This document shows positions 8,509-17,601 of a stretch of DNA of 64,000 bases, one piece after another. The DNA comes from Nostoc commune NIES-4072 (GTDB lineage Bacteria > Cyanobacteriota > Cyanobacteriia > Cyanobacteriales > Nostocaceae), in NCBI RefSeq assembly GCF_003113895.1, contig NZ_BDUD01000001.1:6127244-6191243 (forward strand), read 5' to 3'. The position numbers were made by a program, and so were the translations under genes. Each line of letters starts with the position of its first letter. Position 1 is the stretch's first letter. Below the pieces are notes generated by a model, which saw nothing but the letters and a program-made list of their open reading frames with translations, ran no database searches and was not told the origin of the DNA.

Positions 8509-8762
8509 TGGCTAGCAACTGGACGGCGTACTAACAGAGAAAAATAACTAGTACAGTTTGTAATTTGTTCCACCTGATAACCTGCCATTGTCAGACTATC
8601 GGGAACCTGCTCAATCGGCTCACCAGGGTCTAGCCACACTTCTAGTAAACCCCCCAATGGCATTTTTTCCAGACGTAGTTTTGTCCGCACAAAATTAATT
8701 GGGCAAGGAGTGCCGCGTAAATCAAGTTGAGCATCAGGAGTTAAAAGAGAAGAGGGCTTCAT
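8505..8762 (-). CDS. TusA-like sulfur-carrier protein
   Basis: An 85-residue protein of the TusA/SirA fold. It carries LDLRGTPCPINFVRTKLRLE, in which the Cys of the CPxx motif (residue 20) is the site that would bind sulfur as a persulfide in TusA. The rest (GGLLEVWLDPGEPIEQVPDSL ...GYQV) matches the beta-alpha-beta-alpha-beta fold. The last position of the usual CPxP is Asn rather than Pro (CPIN), as is common in cyanobacterial members. Whether it serves tRNA thiolation or another sulfur relay is not shown by the sequence. The ATG overlaps the dnaJ stop by one base (TAATG) and its end overlaps rsgA by 4 bp, so the three genes are translationally coupled. Confidence 0.85.
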   Translation of the reverse strand: MKPSSLLTPDAQLDLRGTPCPINFVRTKLRLEKMPLGGLLEVWLDPGEPIEQVPDSLTMAGYQVEQITNCTSYFSLLVRRPVASQ

Positions 8763-9889
8763 TACTTAAATAAATTTCCCAAGAATCCTTCTAGACCGCC
8801 TTTACCAGTGCGATCTCCTTTAATTTTAGCCAGCTTCTCCAATAATTCCCTCTCCTCAGGGGTGACCTTGGTGGGAATATCAATTAATACTGTCAGCATG
8901 TGATCCCCTCGACTGACGGGATTACCCAAACGGGGTACGCCGCGATTTTCCAACTTCATCACCGTATTCGGCTGGGTTCCAGCCGGAATGATCAATTCCA
9001 CAGGCCCATCTACCGTATCTACCTCTAACCGACAACCTAAAATCGCTTGCAGGTAGCTAAGTTTGATTTCCGAGAGAATATTAATGCCATCCCGTTGGAA
9101 TTCCTCGTCCTCATTTACGAACAAGTAAACGTACAAATCCCCAGGAGGGCCACTGCGTTGGCCAGCATCTCCTTCACTAGAAATCCGCAATCGTGTACCA
9201 TTATCCACCCCAGCCGGAATGGTAATTTTGAGTTTCTTTGTGACTTGATTTGCGCCTTTACCATCACAAGCATCACACTTATCTTCAATTACCATCCCTG
9301 TCCCATTACAGGTGGGACAAGTCGAGACTTGGGTGAAACTGCCAAAAGGTGTTCTGGTGACACGGCGGACTTGACCCGAACCGGTACAAGTAGAACAAGT
9401 CCGGGGGCGGGTTCCAGGTTTAGCACCAGAACCGCTACAGACTTCACAATTTTCTAGATGGGAAATGCGAATTTCTTTTTCCCCGCCAAATATCGCTTCC
9501 CGAAAGTCTAACTTCAGGTCTAGCCGCAGGTCATCACCCCTAGCAGGCCCACTGCGCCGTCTTTGTTGCGTGGGATTACCCATACCGCCAGCAAAGCCAC
9601 TAAAAATGCTTTCAAAGATATCGGCAAAACCACCCATATCGCCAACATCTTGGAAACCTGAGCCAGCACCTGACACACCCTCTGGGCCAAAGCGATCGTA
9701 ACGAGCGCGGGTTTCTGGCTCTGAGAGTACCTCATAAGCGCGGTTAATTTCTTTAAAGCGATCCTCCGCCCCCGGTTCTTTGTTCACATCTGGGTGATAC
9801 TTCCGGGCTAAACGGCGATAGGCTTGTTTGATTTCTTCTTTGTCGGTGTCACGAGAGACACCCAGGATTTCATAGTAGTCGCGGGCCAT
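8762..9889 (-). CDS. dnaJ: Chaperone protein DnaJ
   Basis: DnaJ stimulates the ATPase of DnaK and delivers unfolded clients. The 375-residue protein is a full type I DnaJ. The J-domain (residues 4-70) has HPD in [13 protein letters not shown]. It is followed by a G/F region and the zinc-binding domain with four repeats: [24 protein letters not shown] and CDACDGKG (about residues 148-215). The C-terminal beta-sandwich domains and a short dimerisation tail complete it. It lies 656 bp downstream of dnaK on the same strand; that gap holds a structured non-coding segment and tandem repeats, so it may have its own promoter. It is coupled to the TusA-like gene behind it. Confidence 0.97.
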   Translation of the reverse strand: MARDYYEILGVSRDTDKEEIKQAYRRLARKYHPDVNKEPGAEDRFKEINRAYEVLSEPETRARYDRFGPEGVSGAGSGFQDVGDMGGFADIFESIFSGFAGGMGNPTQQRRRSGPARGDDLRLDLKLDFREAIFGGEKEIRISHLENCEVCSGSGAKPGTRPRTCSTCTGSGQVRRVTRTPFGSFTQVSTCPTCNGTGMVIEDKCDACDGKGANQVTKKLKITIPAGVDNGTRLRISSEGDAGQRSGPPGDLYVYLFVNEDEEFQRDGINILSEIKLSYLQAILGCRLEVDTVDGPVELIIPAGTQPNTVMKLENRGVPRLGNPVSRGDHMLTVLIDIPTKVTPEERELLEKLAKIKGDRTGKGGLEGFLGNLFK

Positions 9890-10150
9890 ATAGCAAAGGT
9901 AAAAGTTAGAAGGAAGAAAGCAGAAGGCAGTAGAACGTCACGGTCACTTGCTACCCTACGGAAAAGTGTTTTGCCTATAGATAAGGCAACACAGTATCTT
10001 TTAGAGAGCGGCTTGCCGGAGGTCAGGCAGAAGATAAAATTAATTTTTGTTAATAACTGATTTTACCCTTTACCTTTTACAAAAATCACCGACAAATCTT
10101 GAGCAACAGATGCTTTCCTCGTAGAAGACGACAAAAGCGATAGAAGTTAG

Positions 10151-10363
10151 CAGCAGGGGAAGCCTATGCTCAGACTTCACACTGCCGAGTCGGCTGTCTC
10201 TTTTACAATTGTGCTACTTAGGAGAGGAAAACCCCGCCCATCAACCAGAGGGGCTAGCCGCACCATTAGGTGTGGAAAACCACCCTTATGCAATGGAAGT
10301 GCATCTGAACTTGCACACTGCCTAGCCCACAGTAATTTGCTTCTACAATCTAGCAAACTGCTG
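10151..10363. ncRNA. Candidate structured RNA between dnaK and dnaJ
   Basis: The block can close on itself with CAGCAG (10151-10156) and CTGCTG (10358-10363). Inside, GGGCTAG (10251-10257) pairs with CTAGCCC (10322-10328) and encloses two hairpins: CCGCACC-ATTA-GGTGTGG (10258-10275) and GTGCA/TGCAC (10299-10303 and 10312-10316). A further hairpin is TTTGCT/AGCAAA (10336-10341 and 10352-10357). Smaller pairings such as CCCC/GGGG and GCCGA/TCGGC fill the 5' part. The layout is that of a multi-branched RNA of about 215-240 nt. One pair (G-U in hairpin 10258-10275) is only valid on the plus strand, whereas an AT-rich promoter-like pair (TTTAAT, 17 bp, TTATAA near 10385-10415) suits the minus strand, so direction is open. 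It does not match 6S, tmRNA, SRP or RNase P RNA as I know them. Confidence 0.5.
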
Positions 10364-10442
10364 GGGTCTTGTGAAACTTCGCTAAATTTATAATCTAAAT
10401 ATATAGATATATTAAAGTGCCTTAAGAAAAATCTGCAACTTA

Positions 10443-10545
10443 GGGAGTGGGGGATGAGGGAGGAGGGGGAGCAGGGGGAGATGAGGGAGATGAGGGAGAA
10501 GAACTAATAGATCATGCCCAATGCCCAATGCCCCATGCCCAATTC
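10443..10545. repeat. STRR arrays at the 3' end of dnaK
   Basis: G-rich GATGAGGGAG-type units (10443-10500) and four imperfect CAATGCC heptamers (10514-10542) run up to the dnaK stop codon, as in the petC-petA spacer. Confidence 0.85.
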
Positions 10546-12504
10546 CTAATCTATCGCTTCATAATCAACCTGGGCAGTACTTTCTTCGTCAAAATCAAAG
10601 TTAAATTGTGGTATTAGTGTGCCATTCATTGGTGAGTCTACTTCTGGGGTAGAGAGATTAGCTGAAGTCTCTTCAATCTCATCACTTTGGCTGTTAGCTC
10701 GATTGTAAACATCAGCACCAATTGCAAACAAGGTTTGTTGGAAATCGTCTAAGCGCTGCTTAAATTCCACAGTGGAAATACTAGAGTCAATCATTGCAGC
10801 TTGGAGTTGTGAAACTTTTTCACTAGCCAAAGTTTTCATCTGGTCGCCGATAAAGCTGCTATTATCCTTGATGGTCGATTCGTAACTGAACAACAAATTA
10901 TCTGCTTGGTTTTTAAGTTCAACCAGTTCTTTACGTCTTCTATCTTCGTCGGAAAACAGTTCGGCCTCTTGGCGCATCCGTTCAACTTCGTTGGTACTTA
11001 AACCACCTGTATTGGTAATCCTGATACTTTGTTCTCTACCTGTACCTTTGTCTTGAGCAGAAACCTTTAGGATGCCGTTGACATCGATTTCAAAGGCTAC
11101 TTCAATTTGTGGCACACCACGGGGCGATGGGGGAATTCCTGCTAGTAGAAACTTGCCGAGACTCTTGTTGTCTCGTGACATTGCCCGTTCACCTTGGAGG
11201 ATATGAATTTCTACCGAGGTTTGCCCATCAACTGCTGTAGAAAAAATTTGTGACTTACTGGTGGGAATTGTGGTGTTGCGTTCAATAATTTTGGTGAACA
11301 CCTCACCCAAGGTTTCAATTCCCAAAGACAGAGGAGTGACATCCAATAGTAAAAGATTATCGACTTCGCCACCCAACACCCCTGCTTGGATAGCTGCTCC
11401 CAATGCTACAGCTTCGTCAGGGTTGATGGAGCGATCGGGAGCTTTGCCATTGAAAAACTTAATTAGCGCGTTTTGGACTGCGGGAATACGGGTAGAACCA
11501 CCTACCAAAATAATCCGATCTATATTTTGTGGTTTAAGATCCGCATCTTTGAGCGCTTGGATCATTGGTTCAATGGTGGCTTCAATTAAATTAAGTGCCA
11601 GTTCTTCAAATTTAGAACGGCTAAGTTCCATCTCCAGATGCTTTGGCCCCGTGTCATCAGCCGTGATAAACGGCAAGTTGATGGATGTATTCACCATGCT
11701 GGAGAGTTCAATTTTTGCCTTTTCTGCTGCTTCCCGCAGGCGTTGCAGTGCCATTTTATCTTGGGAAAGGTCGATTTTCTCTTGTTGCTGGAAGCGTTCC
11801 ATCATCCAAAGGACGATCGCATTATCAAAGTCGTCTCCACCCAGTTGATTGTTACCGCTAGTCGCCTTAACTTCAAAAACGCCATCCCCAAGTTGCAAGA
11901 TTGATACGTCGAAGGTTCCGCCTCCTAAGTCAAATACTAAAATTAGCTGCTCTTGGTCTTGCTTGTCCAATCCGAAAGCTAAAGCCGCAGCTGTTGGTTC
12001 ATTGATGATTCGTAGGACTTCTAATCCTGCAATTGTGCCAGCATCTTTAGTTGCTTGTCTTTGGGCATCTGTAAAATATGCTGGTACGGTAATCACTGCC
12101 TGAGTAACTTCCTCACCCAAGAAGCTTTCTGCATCCTGCTTAAGCTTTTGCAGGATCATGGCGGACAATTCTTGTGGTGTGTAGTTTTTTGAGCGAATTT
12201 GGACATCAACGGTATCGTCTCGACCTTTGATGCAGTTGTAAGGGACGCGATCGCGTTCTGTTTCAGTGTCGTCCCAACGCCGCCCGATAAATCGTTTAAT
12301 ACTGTAAATTGTGTTTTCGGCATTGGTTACGGCTTGGCGCTTTGCCAATTGACCAATCAAGCGATCGCCACTCTTCCCAAATCCCACAATACTTGGAGTA
12401 GTTCGTCCACCTTCAGAATTGGAGATCACCAGTGGTTGACCGCCTTCCAAAACTGCGACGCAACTGTTAGTAGTGCCTAAGTCGATCCCAATAACTTTTC
12501 CCAT
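10546..12504 (-). CDS. dnaK: Molecular chaperone DnaK (Hsp70)
   Basis: An ATP-dependent Hsp70 chaperone of 652 residues. The N-terminal phosphate loop ([21 protein letters not shown]), the second phosphate motif ([14 protein letters not shown]), the adenosine motif ([12 protein letters not shown]) and the linker [19 protein letters not shown] are all visible, followed by the substrate-binding domain. The C-terminal tail ends in [11 protein letters not shown] and lacks the EEVD-like acidic end. Cyanobacteria have several DnaK paralogs; its linkage to grpE upstream and dnaJ downstream suggests the housekeeping one (DnaK2 type), which is inference. It follows grpE by 227 bp on the same strand. 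No CIRCE element was found upstream of either gene. Confidence 0.97.
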   Translation of the reverse strand: MGKVIGIDLGTTNSCVAVLEGGQPLVISNSEGGRTTPSIVGFGKSGDRLIGQLAKRQAVTNAENTIYSIKRFIGRRWDDTETERDRVPYNCIKGRDDTVDVQIRSKNYTPQELSAMILQKLKQDAESFLGEEVTQAVITVPAYFTDAQRQATKDAGTIAGLEVLRIINEPTAAALAFGLDKQDQEQLILVFDLGGGTFDVSILQLGDGVFEVKATSGNNQLGGDDFDNAIVLWMMERFQQQEKIDLSQDKMALQRLREAAEKAKIELSSMVNTSINLPFITADDTGPKHLEMELSRSKFEELALNLIEATIEPMIQALKDADLKPQNIDRIILVGGSTRIPAVQNALIKFFNGKAPDRSINPDEAVALGAAIQAGVLGGEVDNLLLLDVTPLSLGIETLGEVFTKIIERNTTIPTSKSQIFSTAVDGQTSVEIHILQGERAMSRDNKSLGKFLLAGIPPSPRGVPQIEVAFEIDVNGILKVSAQDKGTGREQSIRITNTGGLSTNEVERMRQEAELFSDEDRRRKELVELKNQADNLLFSYESTIKDNSSFIGDQMKTLASEKVSQLQAAMIDSSISTVEFKQRLDDFQQTLFAIGADVYNRANSQSDEIEETSANLSTPEVDSPMNGTLIPQFNFDFDEESTAQVDYEAID

Positions 12505-12731
12505 AATTATCAGTATTTTTACCGAGTTTACTGCTGTAATCTGTCGCTGACTAAACTTTTTTGCTCCGAATCAAGGCTAGCGGATAACGTCTGTGAAATC
12601 CCTATTACTGGTAGCAAAAGAGAAAGTGAAACACAGAGAGTTATCCAAAGCCTTGTCTAAGTTTTAGGTACGCGATGCTCGTCCTTGCTAGAACCCAGGC
12701 ACTTTAGGTCAGCGAGGCGAGCGACTACAGC

Positions 12732-13481
12732 TTAACTGTTGGCTGAACTCGACTGATCTTCTGATGCAGCAGGGCTATCTTCCTTGGGAGCAGCTACTTT
12801 GACCATTGCATGGCGTAGCACGCGATCGCCCAAGTAATATCCACGCACTAACTCTTCTAACACTGTTCCTTCAGGATGTTCATCCGTAGGTTCGCGCATT
12901 ACTGCTTCGTGTAGGTTCGGATCAAATTCTTGACCTTCAGGACGCATTGGTGATACACCCAAGCGCTTCAGGCTATCTACCAATTGTTTGTAAACGCCTT
13001 GGTAACTTTTGTGCATGGTCATTTCGCCTTCAGATTGTGGTTTGAGGTGCGATCGGGCCCGCTCAAAATTATCGACCACTGGCAGCAATTCCAGAATGGT
13101 GTTCCGCTTGATCTGTGTCTCTAACTCTTCTTTTTCTTTGCTGGTACGTTTCCGGTAATTCTCAAAATCGGCGGCAATCCGCATATATTGAGTACTACGC
13201 TCTTCTAACTGGGTTTTGAGAGAGTCGATTTGTTGAGTCAGTTCTGCCAAAGCTGCTGTTTCCACTCCAGTTTTCTCACTTGCAGCGACGCTATTTTCTG
13301 GATTGAGATTAGCCGTATCCCCCGATACATTAGTTTGGCTTGTCACTTGCTCTGTCACCTCGCTACCAGATTCATTGAAATTCATTTGGGCTGGGGAGTC
13401 ACTCTTCATTGCTTGCTTTACCTCTGTTGGTTCACCCAATTGCTGGCTTGTATTGTTTATCTGTTTATTTTCATCCATCAT
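12732..13481 (-). CDS. grpE: Nucleotide exchange factor GrpE
   Basis: GrpE releases ADP from DnaK. The 249-residue protein has a long, low-complexity acidic N-terminus (about residues 1-75) typical of cyanobacterial GrpE, then a coiled coil ([20 protein letters not shown]). The family core begins [22 protein letters not shown], continues with [11 protein letters not shown], and ends in the beta domain ([27 protein letters not shown]). Translation may start at either of two adjacent ATG codons (13481 or 13478). It is the first gene of the grpE-dnaK-dnaJ cluster, so the regulatory region should lie in 13482-13700. Confidence 0.96.
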   Translation of the reverse strand: MMDENKQINNTSQQLGEPTEVKQAMKSDSPAQMNFNESGSEVTEQVTSQTNVSGDTANLNPENSVAASEKTGVETAALAELTQQIDSLKTQLEERSTQYMRIAADFENYRKRTSKEKEELETQIKRNTILELLPVVDNFERARSHLKPQSEGEMTMHKSYQGVYKQLVDSLKRLGVSPMRPEGQEFDPNLHEAVMREPTDEHPEGTVLEELVRGYYLGDRVLRHAMVKVAAPKEDSPAASEDQSSSANS

Positions 13482-14241
13482 TGTCTACTCATTCCAGATG
13501 CTTTTGATGGCAGTGTATCTCCACAGCTTGCAAGCGTCGTCATCCACGGCTTGCCACTGAGGCTGATTTTTTTGCCGACAAGTTTCTGAAAATGATGTAA
13601 CCGTCCTCTTATTGTGACAAATGGTGAACACCTTAGCCCAGACGCCACTAAGACGGGAACCCGAACGAATAGTGTACCTCTAAGAATCAAATGAGGCTAG
13701 GTTTTAAAGAATTGTTAAGCGAGCCTGTAATTGAGCAAGCTACTGAATGAACGCAAAAAAATTCCAAGAATGCGATCGCTTACCCGCCTATCGTAAGCGA
13801 TCACAAGTTTTGACACCCAGAAATTTGATTCATTTATGGAACTTTATCAGTTTAAATAAACCTACTGGAAAGGAATTCTTCTATACTGAATAATTCTTAC
13901 GAAAAGGGTTTCAGGTTATTTACAGAACTTACGTAAACAATAACCAAAACCCTCACTTTATAGTAGAGGCAATTCATGAATTGTCCCTACTGCGTGTAGT
14001 TTTGCGTTAGTCCTAATTTATTTAGCGACTGGTCAAATTTCTTGTGGAGTGCTAGGTATCAAAAATGGCAAATCAGGAAGTAGAAAAATTTTACTAAATC
14101 CAGAAGCATGAGCCAGAGAAAGAACGGTAACTTTCCTTGCTTAGAAGTTCGGTGACTCAGGACTTTTTTTAGAAATGAGAATTCTGTCTCCCAGCCTGGG
14201 AATACTTTAAGCAGAGGTTTCCCCAAATCAATTGCTCATTT
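13482..14241. other. Divergent region between grpE and pilB
   Basis: 760 bp between divergent genes, presumably holding both promoters. A perfect 10-bp inverted repeat, GATCGCTTAC (13774-13783) and GTAAGCGATC (13793-13802) with a 9-nt loop, is built on a HIP1 octamer and divides the region. No protein-coding or RNA gene was recognised. The motif CTGGGAATACT at 14197-14207 resembles the element found before the large kinases. Confidence 0.65.
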
Positions 14242-16245
14242 ATGAACTCGTCACCACAACGGCGCAGTACCGCTCTAACTACCAGAACAGAGTTTTCACC
14301 CTTTGGCAACAAGCTAGTGCAATCTGGCTATGTCAATACCGAACAGATGAGGCAGGCACTAATTGAAAGCCGCAAATCTGGCAGACCCTTAACGGAAGTA
14401 TTAGAGTCAATCACTGGGCAACAACTAACACCTGAGTTGCTCAGGCAATACAAAAAACAACAGCTATTTGAACTTAAAATATTATACGGTGTTGAATTCC
14501 TCGATCCGGAAGTCAATTCATTTGGCAACACGGAGATGGCGAACCTGATCGAAACCCTCATCCCAGTAGATATTTGCCGTCGCCACCGTTTAGTACCACT
14601 ATCGAAACACGAAGACCAAACCCCGCCCTCAGTTTTAGTGGCGATGGTGGCTCCAGATAATCTAGAGGCTTCTGATGATCTAAATCGCATATTGCGCCCC
14701 CAAGGCTTGGCGTTGCAGCGCATGGTGATTACCCAGGAAGATTACCAACAGCTAATCAACCAATATTTGGATGAAATGGCTGTTAAGCAAAAGCACCTAG
14801 AACGAGAAAATGCTACAGATATTAGTCAGGATTTAGAAAATCTCGGAAATCTCGATATTGAGGATGCTCCTGAAGAAATGGAGGCTGATTTAGGAGCAGC
14901 GATGAAGGGTGCAGAGGATGCCCCAGTTATCAACCTAGTTAACAGAATCTTGGCTAAAGCCTTGCATGAGGGCGTTTCTGACATTCATATCGAACCGCAA
15001 GAAGAAAGTTTACGCATTCGCTTTCGGAAAGATGGCGTACTGCGTGAAGCTTTCCCCCTAATGCCGAAAAAAATCATCCCGGCGGTGACAGCCCGATTTA
15101 AAATCATCTCCAATCTAGATATTGCTGAACGCCGTCTACCCCAAGATGGACGCATCCGGCGGTTGTTTGAGGGACGTAAGGTGGACTTCCGTGTGAATAC
15201 CTTGCCTAGTCGCTACGGGGAAAAGGTGGTGCTGCGGATTTTGGATAACTCTTCTACCCAATTGGGATTAGATAAGTTAATTACTGATCCAGAGACTTTG
15301 AATATTGTCAAGGATATGGTCAGCCGTCCCTTTGGTCTAATTTTGGTAACTGGGCCAACTGGTTCTGGAAAAACAACTTCGCTGTATTCTGCATTATCAG
15401 AAAAGAATGATCCCGGAATTAATATCAGTACTGTGGAAGACCCCATTGAATACAGTCTTCCAGGGATTACTCAAGTACAGGTGATTCGGGAAAAAGGGCT
15501 AGATTTTGCTACCGCTCTGCGGGCTTTCTTGCGGCAAGATCCAGATGTGCTGCTGGTGGGTGAAACGCGGGATAAGGAAACGGCAAAAACAGCAATTGAA
15601 GCTGCGTTAACCGGTCACTTAGTATTAACTACCTTACATACCAATGATGCCCCAGGTGCGATCGCTCGTTTGGGAGAAATGGGGATTGAGCCTTTCATGG
15701 TTTCTAGTTCCCTAATTGGCGTTTTAGCTCAACGTTTGGTGCGGCGTGTATGTTCTGAATGTCGGATTGCCTACACTCCCACAACCGAAGAATTGGGTCG
15801 TTATGGTCTATCAGCTTCCTCAGATGTTGGAGTTACTTTTTATAAGGCTAACACCTTGACATTAGATGCGATCGCAGAAGCTAAAGGCAAAAATCAGCTT
15901 TGCTCAAAATGTAATGGGGTCGGCTATAAAGGGCGTTGTGGTGTTTATGAAGTCATGCGAGTCACTGAAAACCTGCAAACTCTCATAAACGAAGATGCAC
16001 CTACGGAACGCATCAAGGAAGTGGCAATAGAAGAGGGCATGAAAACCTTACTGGCTTACAGTTTGGACTTAGTGCGCGAAGGTTCTACCACTCTAGAAGA
16101 AGTAGAACGGGTGACGTTTACTGATACTGGTTTGGAAGCCGAGTTAAAAGCCAAACGCAAGACTGGTCTTACCTGCCGAACTTGCGAGGCCACATTGAAA
16201 CCAGAATGGCTCAGTTGTCCCTACTGTATGACATCTCGGTTTTAA
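14242..16245 (+). CDS. pilB: Type IV pilus extension ATPase PilB
   Basis: PilB is the hexameric ATPase that drives pilus assembly, used in Nostoc for hormogonium motility and in other cyanobacteria also for DNA uptake. The 667-residue protein has an N-terminal MshEN/GspE-N region (FGNKLVQSGYVNTEQMRQAL...), then the ATPase core. The Walker A motif GPTGSGKTTSLYS lies near residues 370-382, the Asp box near STVEDPIEYSLPG, Walker B in RQDPDVLLVGETRD, and the His box in ALTGHLVLTTLHTNDA. The zinc motif is CSECRIAY ... CSKCNGVGYKGRCGVYEV. The last 30 residues carry an additional CRTC...CPYC pair, a second small zinc ribbon after the normal end of the family. It heads the pilB-pilT-pilC operon. Confidence 0.96.
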   Translation: MNSSPQRRSTALTTRTEFSPFGNKLVQSGYVNTEQMRQALIESRKSGRPLTEVLESITGQQLTPELLRQYKKQQLFELKILYGVEFLDPEVNSFGNTEMANLIETLIPVDICRRHRLVPLSKHEDQTPPSVLVAMVAPDNLEASDDLNRILRPQGLALQRMVITQEDYQQLINQYLDEMAVKQKHLERENATDISQDLENLGNLDIEDAPEEMEADLGAAMKGAEDAPVINLVNRILAKALHEGVSDIHIEPQEESLRIRFRKDGVLREAFPLMPKKIIPAVTARFKIISNLDIAERRLPQDGRIRRLFEGRKVDFRVNTLPSRYGEKVVLRILDNSSTQLGLDKLITDPETLNIVKDMVSRPFGLILVTGPTGSGKTTSLYSALSEKNDPGINISTVEDPIEYSLPGITQVQVIREKGLDFATALRAFLRQDPDVLLVGETRDKETAKTAIEAALTGHLVLTTLHTNDAPGAIARLGEMGIEPFMVSSSLIGVLAQRLVRRVCSECRIAYTPTTEELGRYGLSASSDVGVTFYKANTLTLDAIAEAKGKNQLCSKCNGVGYKGRCGVYEVMRVTENLQTLINEDAPTERIKEVAIEEGMKTLLAYSLDLVREGSTTLEEVERVTFTDTGLEAELKAKRKTGLTCRTCEATLKPEWLSCPYCMTSRF

Positions 16246-16250
16246 GGCTA

Positions 16251-16345
16251 ATAGTCATTAGTCATTAGTCATTGGTCATTAGTCATTGGTCGATGGTTAC
16301 TAACTTTAAACAAATGACAAAGAACAACTGACAAAGGACAAATAA
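16251..16345. repeat. Heptamer repeats between pilB and pilT
   Basis: Six imperfect copies of GTCATTA/GTCATTG occupy 16253-16290, followed by degenerate inverse units (AAATGACAAAG..., 16312-16345). These can pair with the first array to form a loose hairpin. Confidence 0.8.
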
Positions 16346-16369
16346 GAAACATTAAAAGGAAGCAGAACT

Positions 16370-17497
16370 ATGGAAATGATGATTGAAGACCTGATGGAGC
16401 AGTTGATTGAAATGGGTGGCTCGGATATGCATTTATCCGCAGGTTTGCCTCCTTACTTTCGTATCAGTGGCAAACTCACCCCCATAGGTGAGCATGTATT
16501 GACAGCCGATCAATGTCAAAGGCTGATTTTTAGTATGCTCAACAACACCCAGCGTAAAACCTTAGAGCAAACCTGGGAATTGGATTGTTCTTATGGTGTT
16601 AAGGGTTTGGCTCGCTTTCGGGTGAATGTTTATAAAGAACGTGGTGCTTATGCCGCTTGCTTACGAGCATTAAGTTCTAAGATTCCTAACTTTGAAAAAT
16701 TAGGTCTGCCAGATATAGTGCGGGAAATGTGCGATAAGCCCAGAGGACTTATTCTAGTGACAGGCCCTACAGGTTCCGGCAAGACAACTACCCTAGCGGC
16801 AATGATTGACTTAATCAACCGCACTAAGGCAGAGCATATTTTAACGGTGGAAGATCCAATTGAATTTGTCTATGAACCAATTAAAAGCTTGGTTCACCAA
16901 CGGCAATTAGGAGAAGATACTAAGAGCTTTGCTAATGCTTTGAAAGCAGCCCTGCGGGAAGACCCAGATATTATTCTGGTGGGGGAAATGCGGGATTTGG
17001 AAACAATTTCTTTGGCGATTTCCGCAGCAGAAACAGGACACTTGGTATTTGGTACGCTACACACCAGTTCCGCCGCCCAAACTGTTGACCGGATTATCGA
17101 CGTTTTTCCCCATGAAAAACAAACCCAAGTGCGGGTGCAATTGTCTAACTCCTTAGTGGGGGTATTTAGCCAAACCTTGGTATCCAAGAAAAACCCCAAA
17201 CCTGGTGAATATGGTCGGGTGATGGCTCAAGAAATTCTAATTGTTACTCCTGCTATTTCCAACTTGATTCGAGAAGGTAAAACATCCCAAATTTACTCAG
17301 CTATTCAAACAGGCGGCAAATTGGGAATGCAAACTCTGGAGAAGGTTTTAGCCGATTTTTACAAAGCCGGAACGATTTCTTTTGAAGCGGCAATGTCTAA
17401 AACTTCTAAGCCAGATGAAATCCAACGTCTCATTGGTACTTCTGTACCACCGCAGGCAGCAGGTGGGAAACCCAGTGTGGCTGCCAAAGCACATTAA
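16370..17497 (+). CDS. pilT: Type IV pilus retraction ATPase PilT
   Basis: PilT is the hexameric ATPase that depolymerises pilin and retracts the pilus. The 375-residue length is normal. The N-terminal PAS-like domain begins EDLMEQLIEMGGSDMHLSAG. Walker A is GPTGSGKTTTLAAM (about residues 131-144), the Asp box is LTVEDPIEFVYEP, Walker B is REDPDIILVGEMRDLETI and the His box is AETGHLVFGTLHTSSAAQT. The AIRNLIRE-type C-terminal retraction motif appears as AISNLIREGKTSQI. The start ATG (16370) follows a purine-rich AAAGGAAGCAG site. It lies between pilB and pilC in the usual cyanobacterial operon order. Confidence 0.97.
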   Translation: MEMMIEDLMEQLIEMGGSDMHLSAGLPPYFRISGKLTPIGEHVLTADQCQRLIFSMLNNTQRKTLEQTWELDCSYGVKGLARFRVNVYKERGAYAACLRALSSKIPNFEKLGLPDIVREMCDKPRGLILVTGPTGSGKTTTLAAMIDLINRTKAEHILTVEDPIEFVYEPIKSLVHQRQLGEDTKSFANALKAALREDPDIILVGEMRDLETISLAISAAETGHLVFGTLHTSSAAQTVDRIIDVFPHEKQTQVRVQLSNSLVGVFSQTLVSKKNPKPGEYGRVMAQEILIVTPAISNLIREGKTSQIYSAIQTGGKLGMQTLEKVLADFYKAGTISFEAAMSKTSKPDEIQRLIGTSVPPQAAGGKPSVAAKAH

Positions 17498-17601
17498 AGG
17501 AACTGAGGAGATGAGGAGTTGTAGTAAGTCTTTCCCTTGTGCCCATTGCATTATACCCCATGCCCAATCCCCAATAAATAACGACTATTTTGAATTGATT
17601 T

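Larger units (their letters stand above)
9890..10545. other. Long dnaK-dnaJ spacer
   Basis: 656 bp without a believable protein. It contains an upstream AT-rich part next to dnaJ, a GC-rich block full of inverted repeats (10151-10363, listed separately), an AT-rich stretch (10380-10430) and STRR arrays against dnaK. Short open frames here have no family features. Confidence 0.7.

Noticed and set aside
10151..10363. tmRNA, 6S, SRP or RNase P RNA
   Set aside because: I found no tRNA-like ends, tag sequence, GGAA SRP loop or the conserved RNase P blocks, so none of these names is justified.
10166..10393. Plus-strand frame of 75 codons inside the dnaK-dnaJ spacer
   Set aside because: It coincides with the inverted-repeat block; the translation has no protein-like pattern, and structure explains the composition better.
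13482..13700. CIRCE (HrcA) operator before grpE-dnaK
   Set aside because: No TTAGCACTC-N9-GAGTGCTAA inverted repeat is present; the GAGTGCTGA units near 475 are tandem heptamers only.
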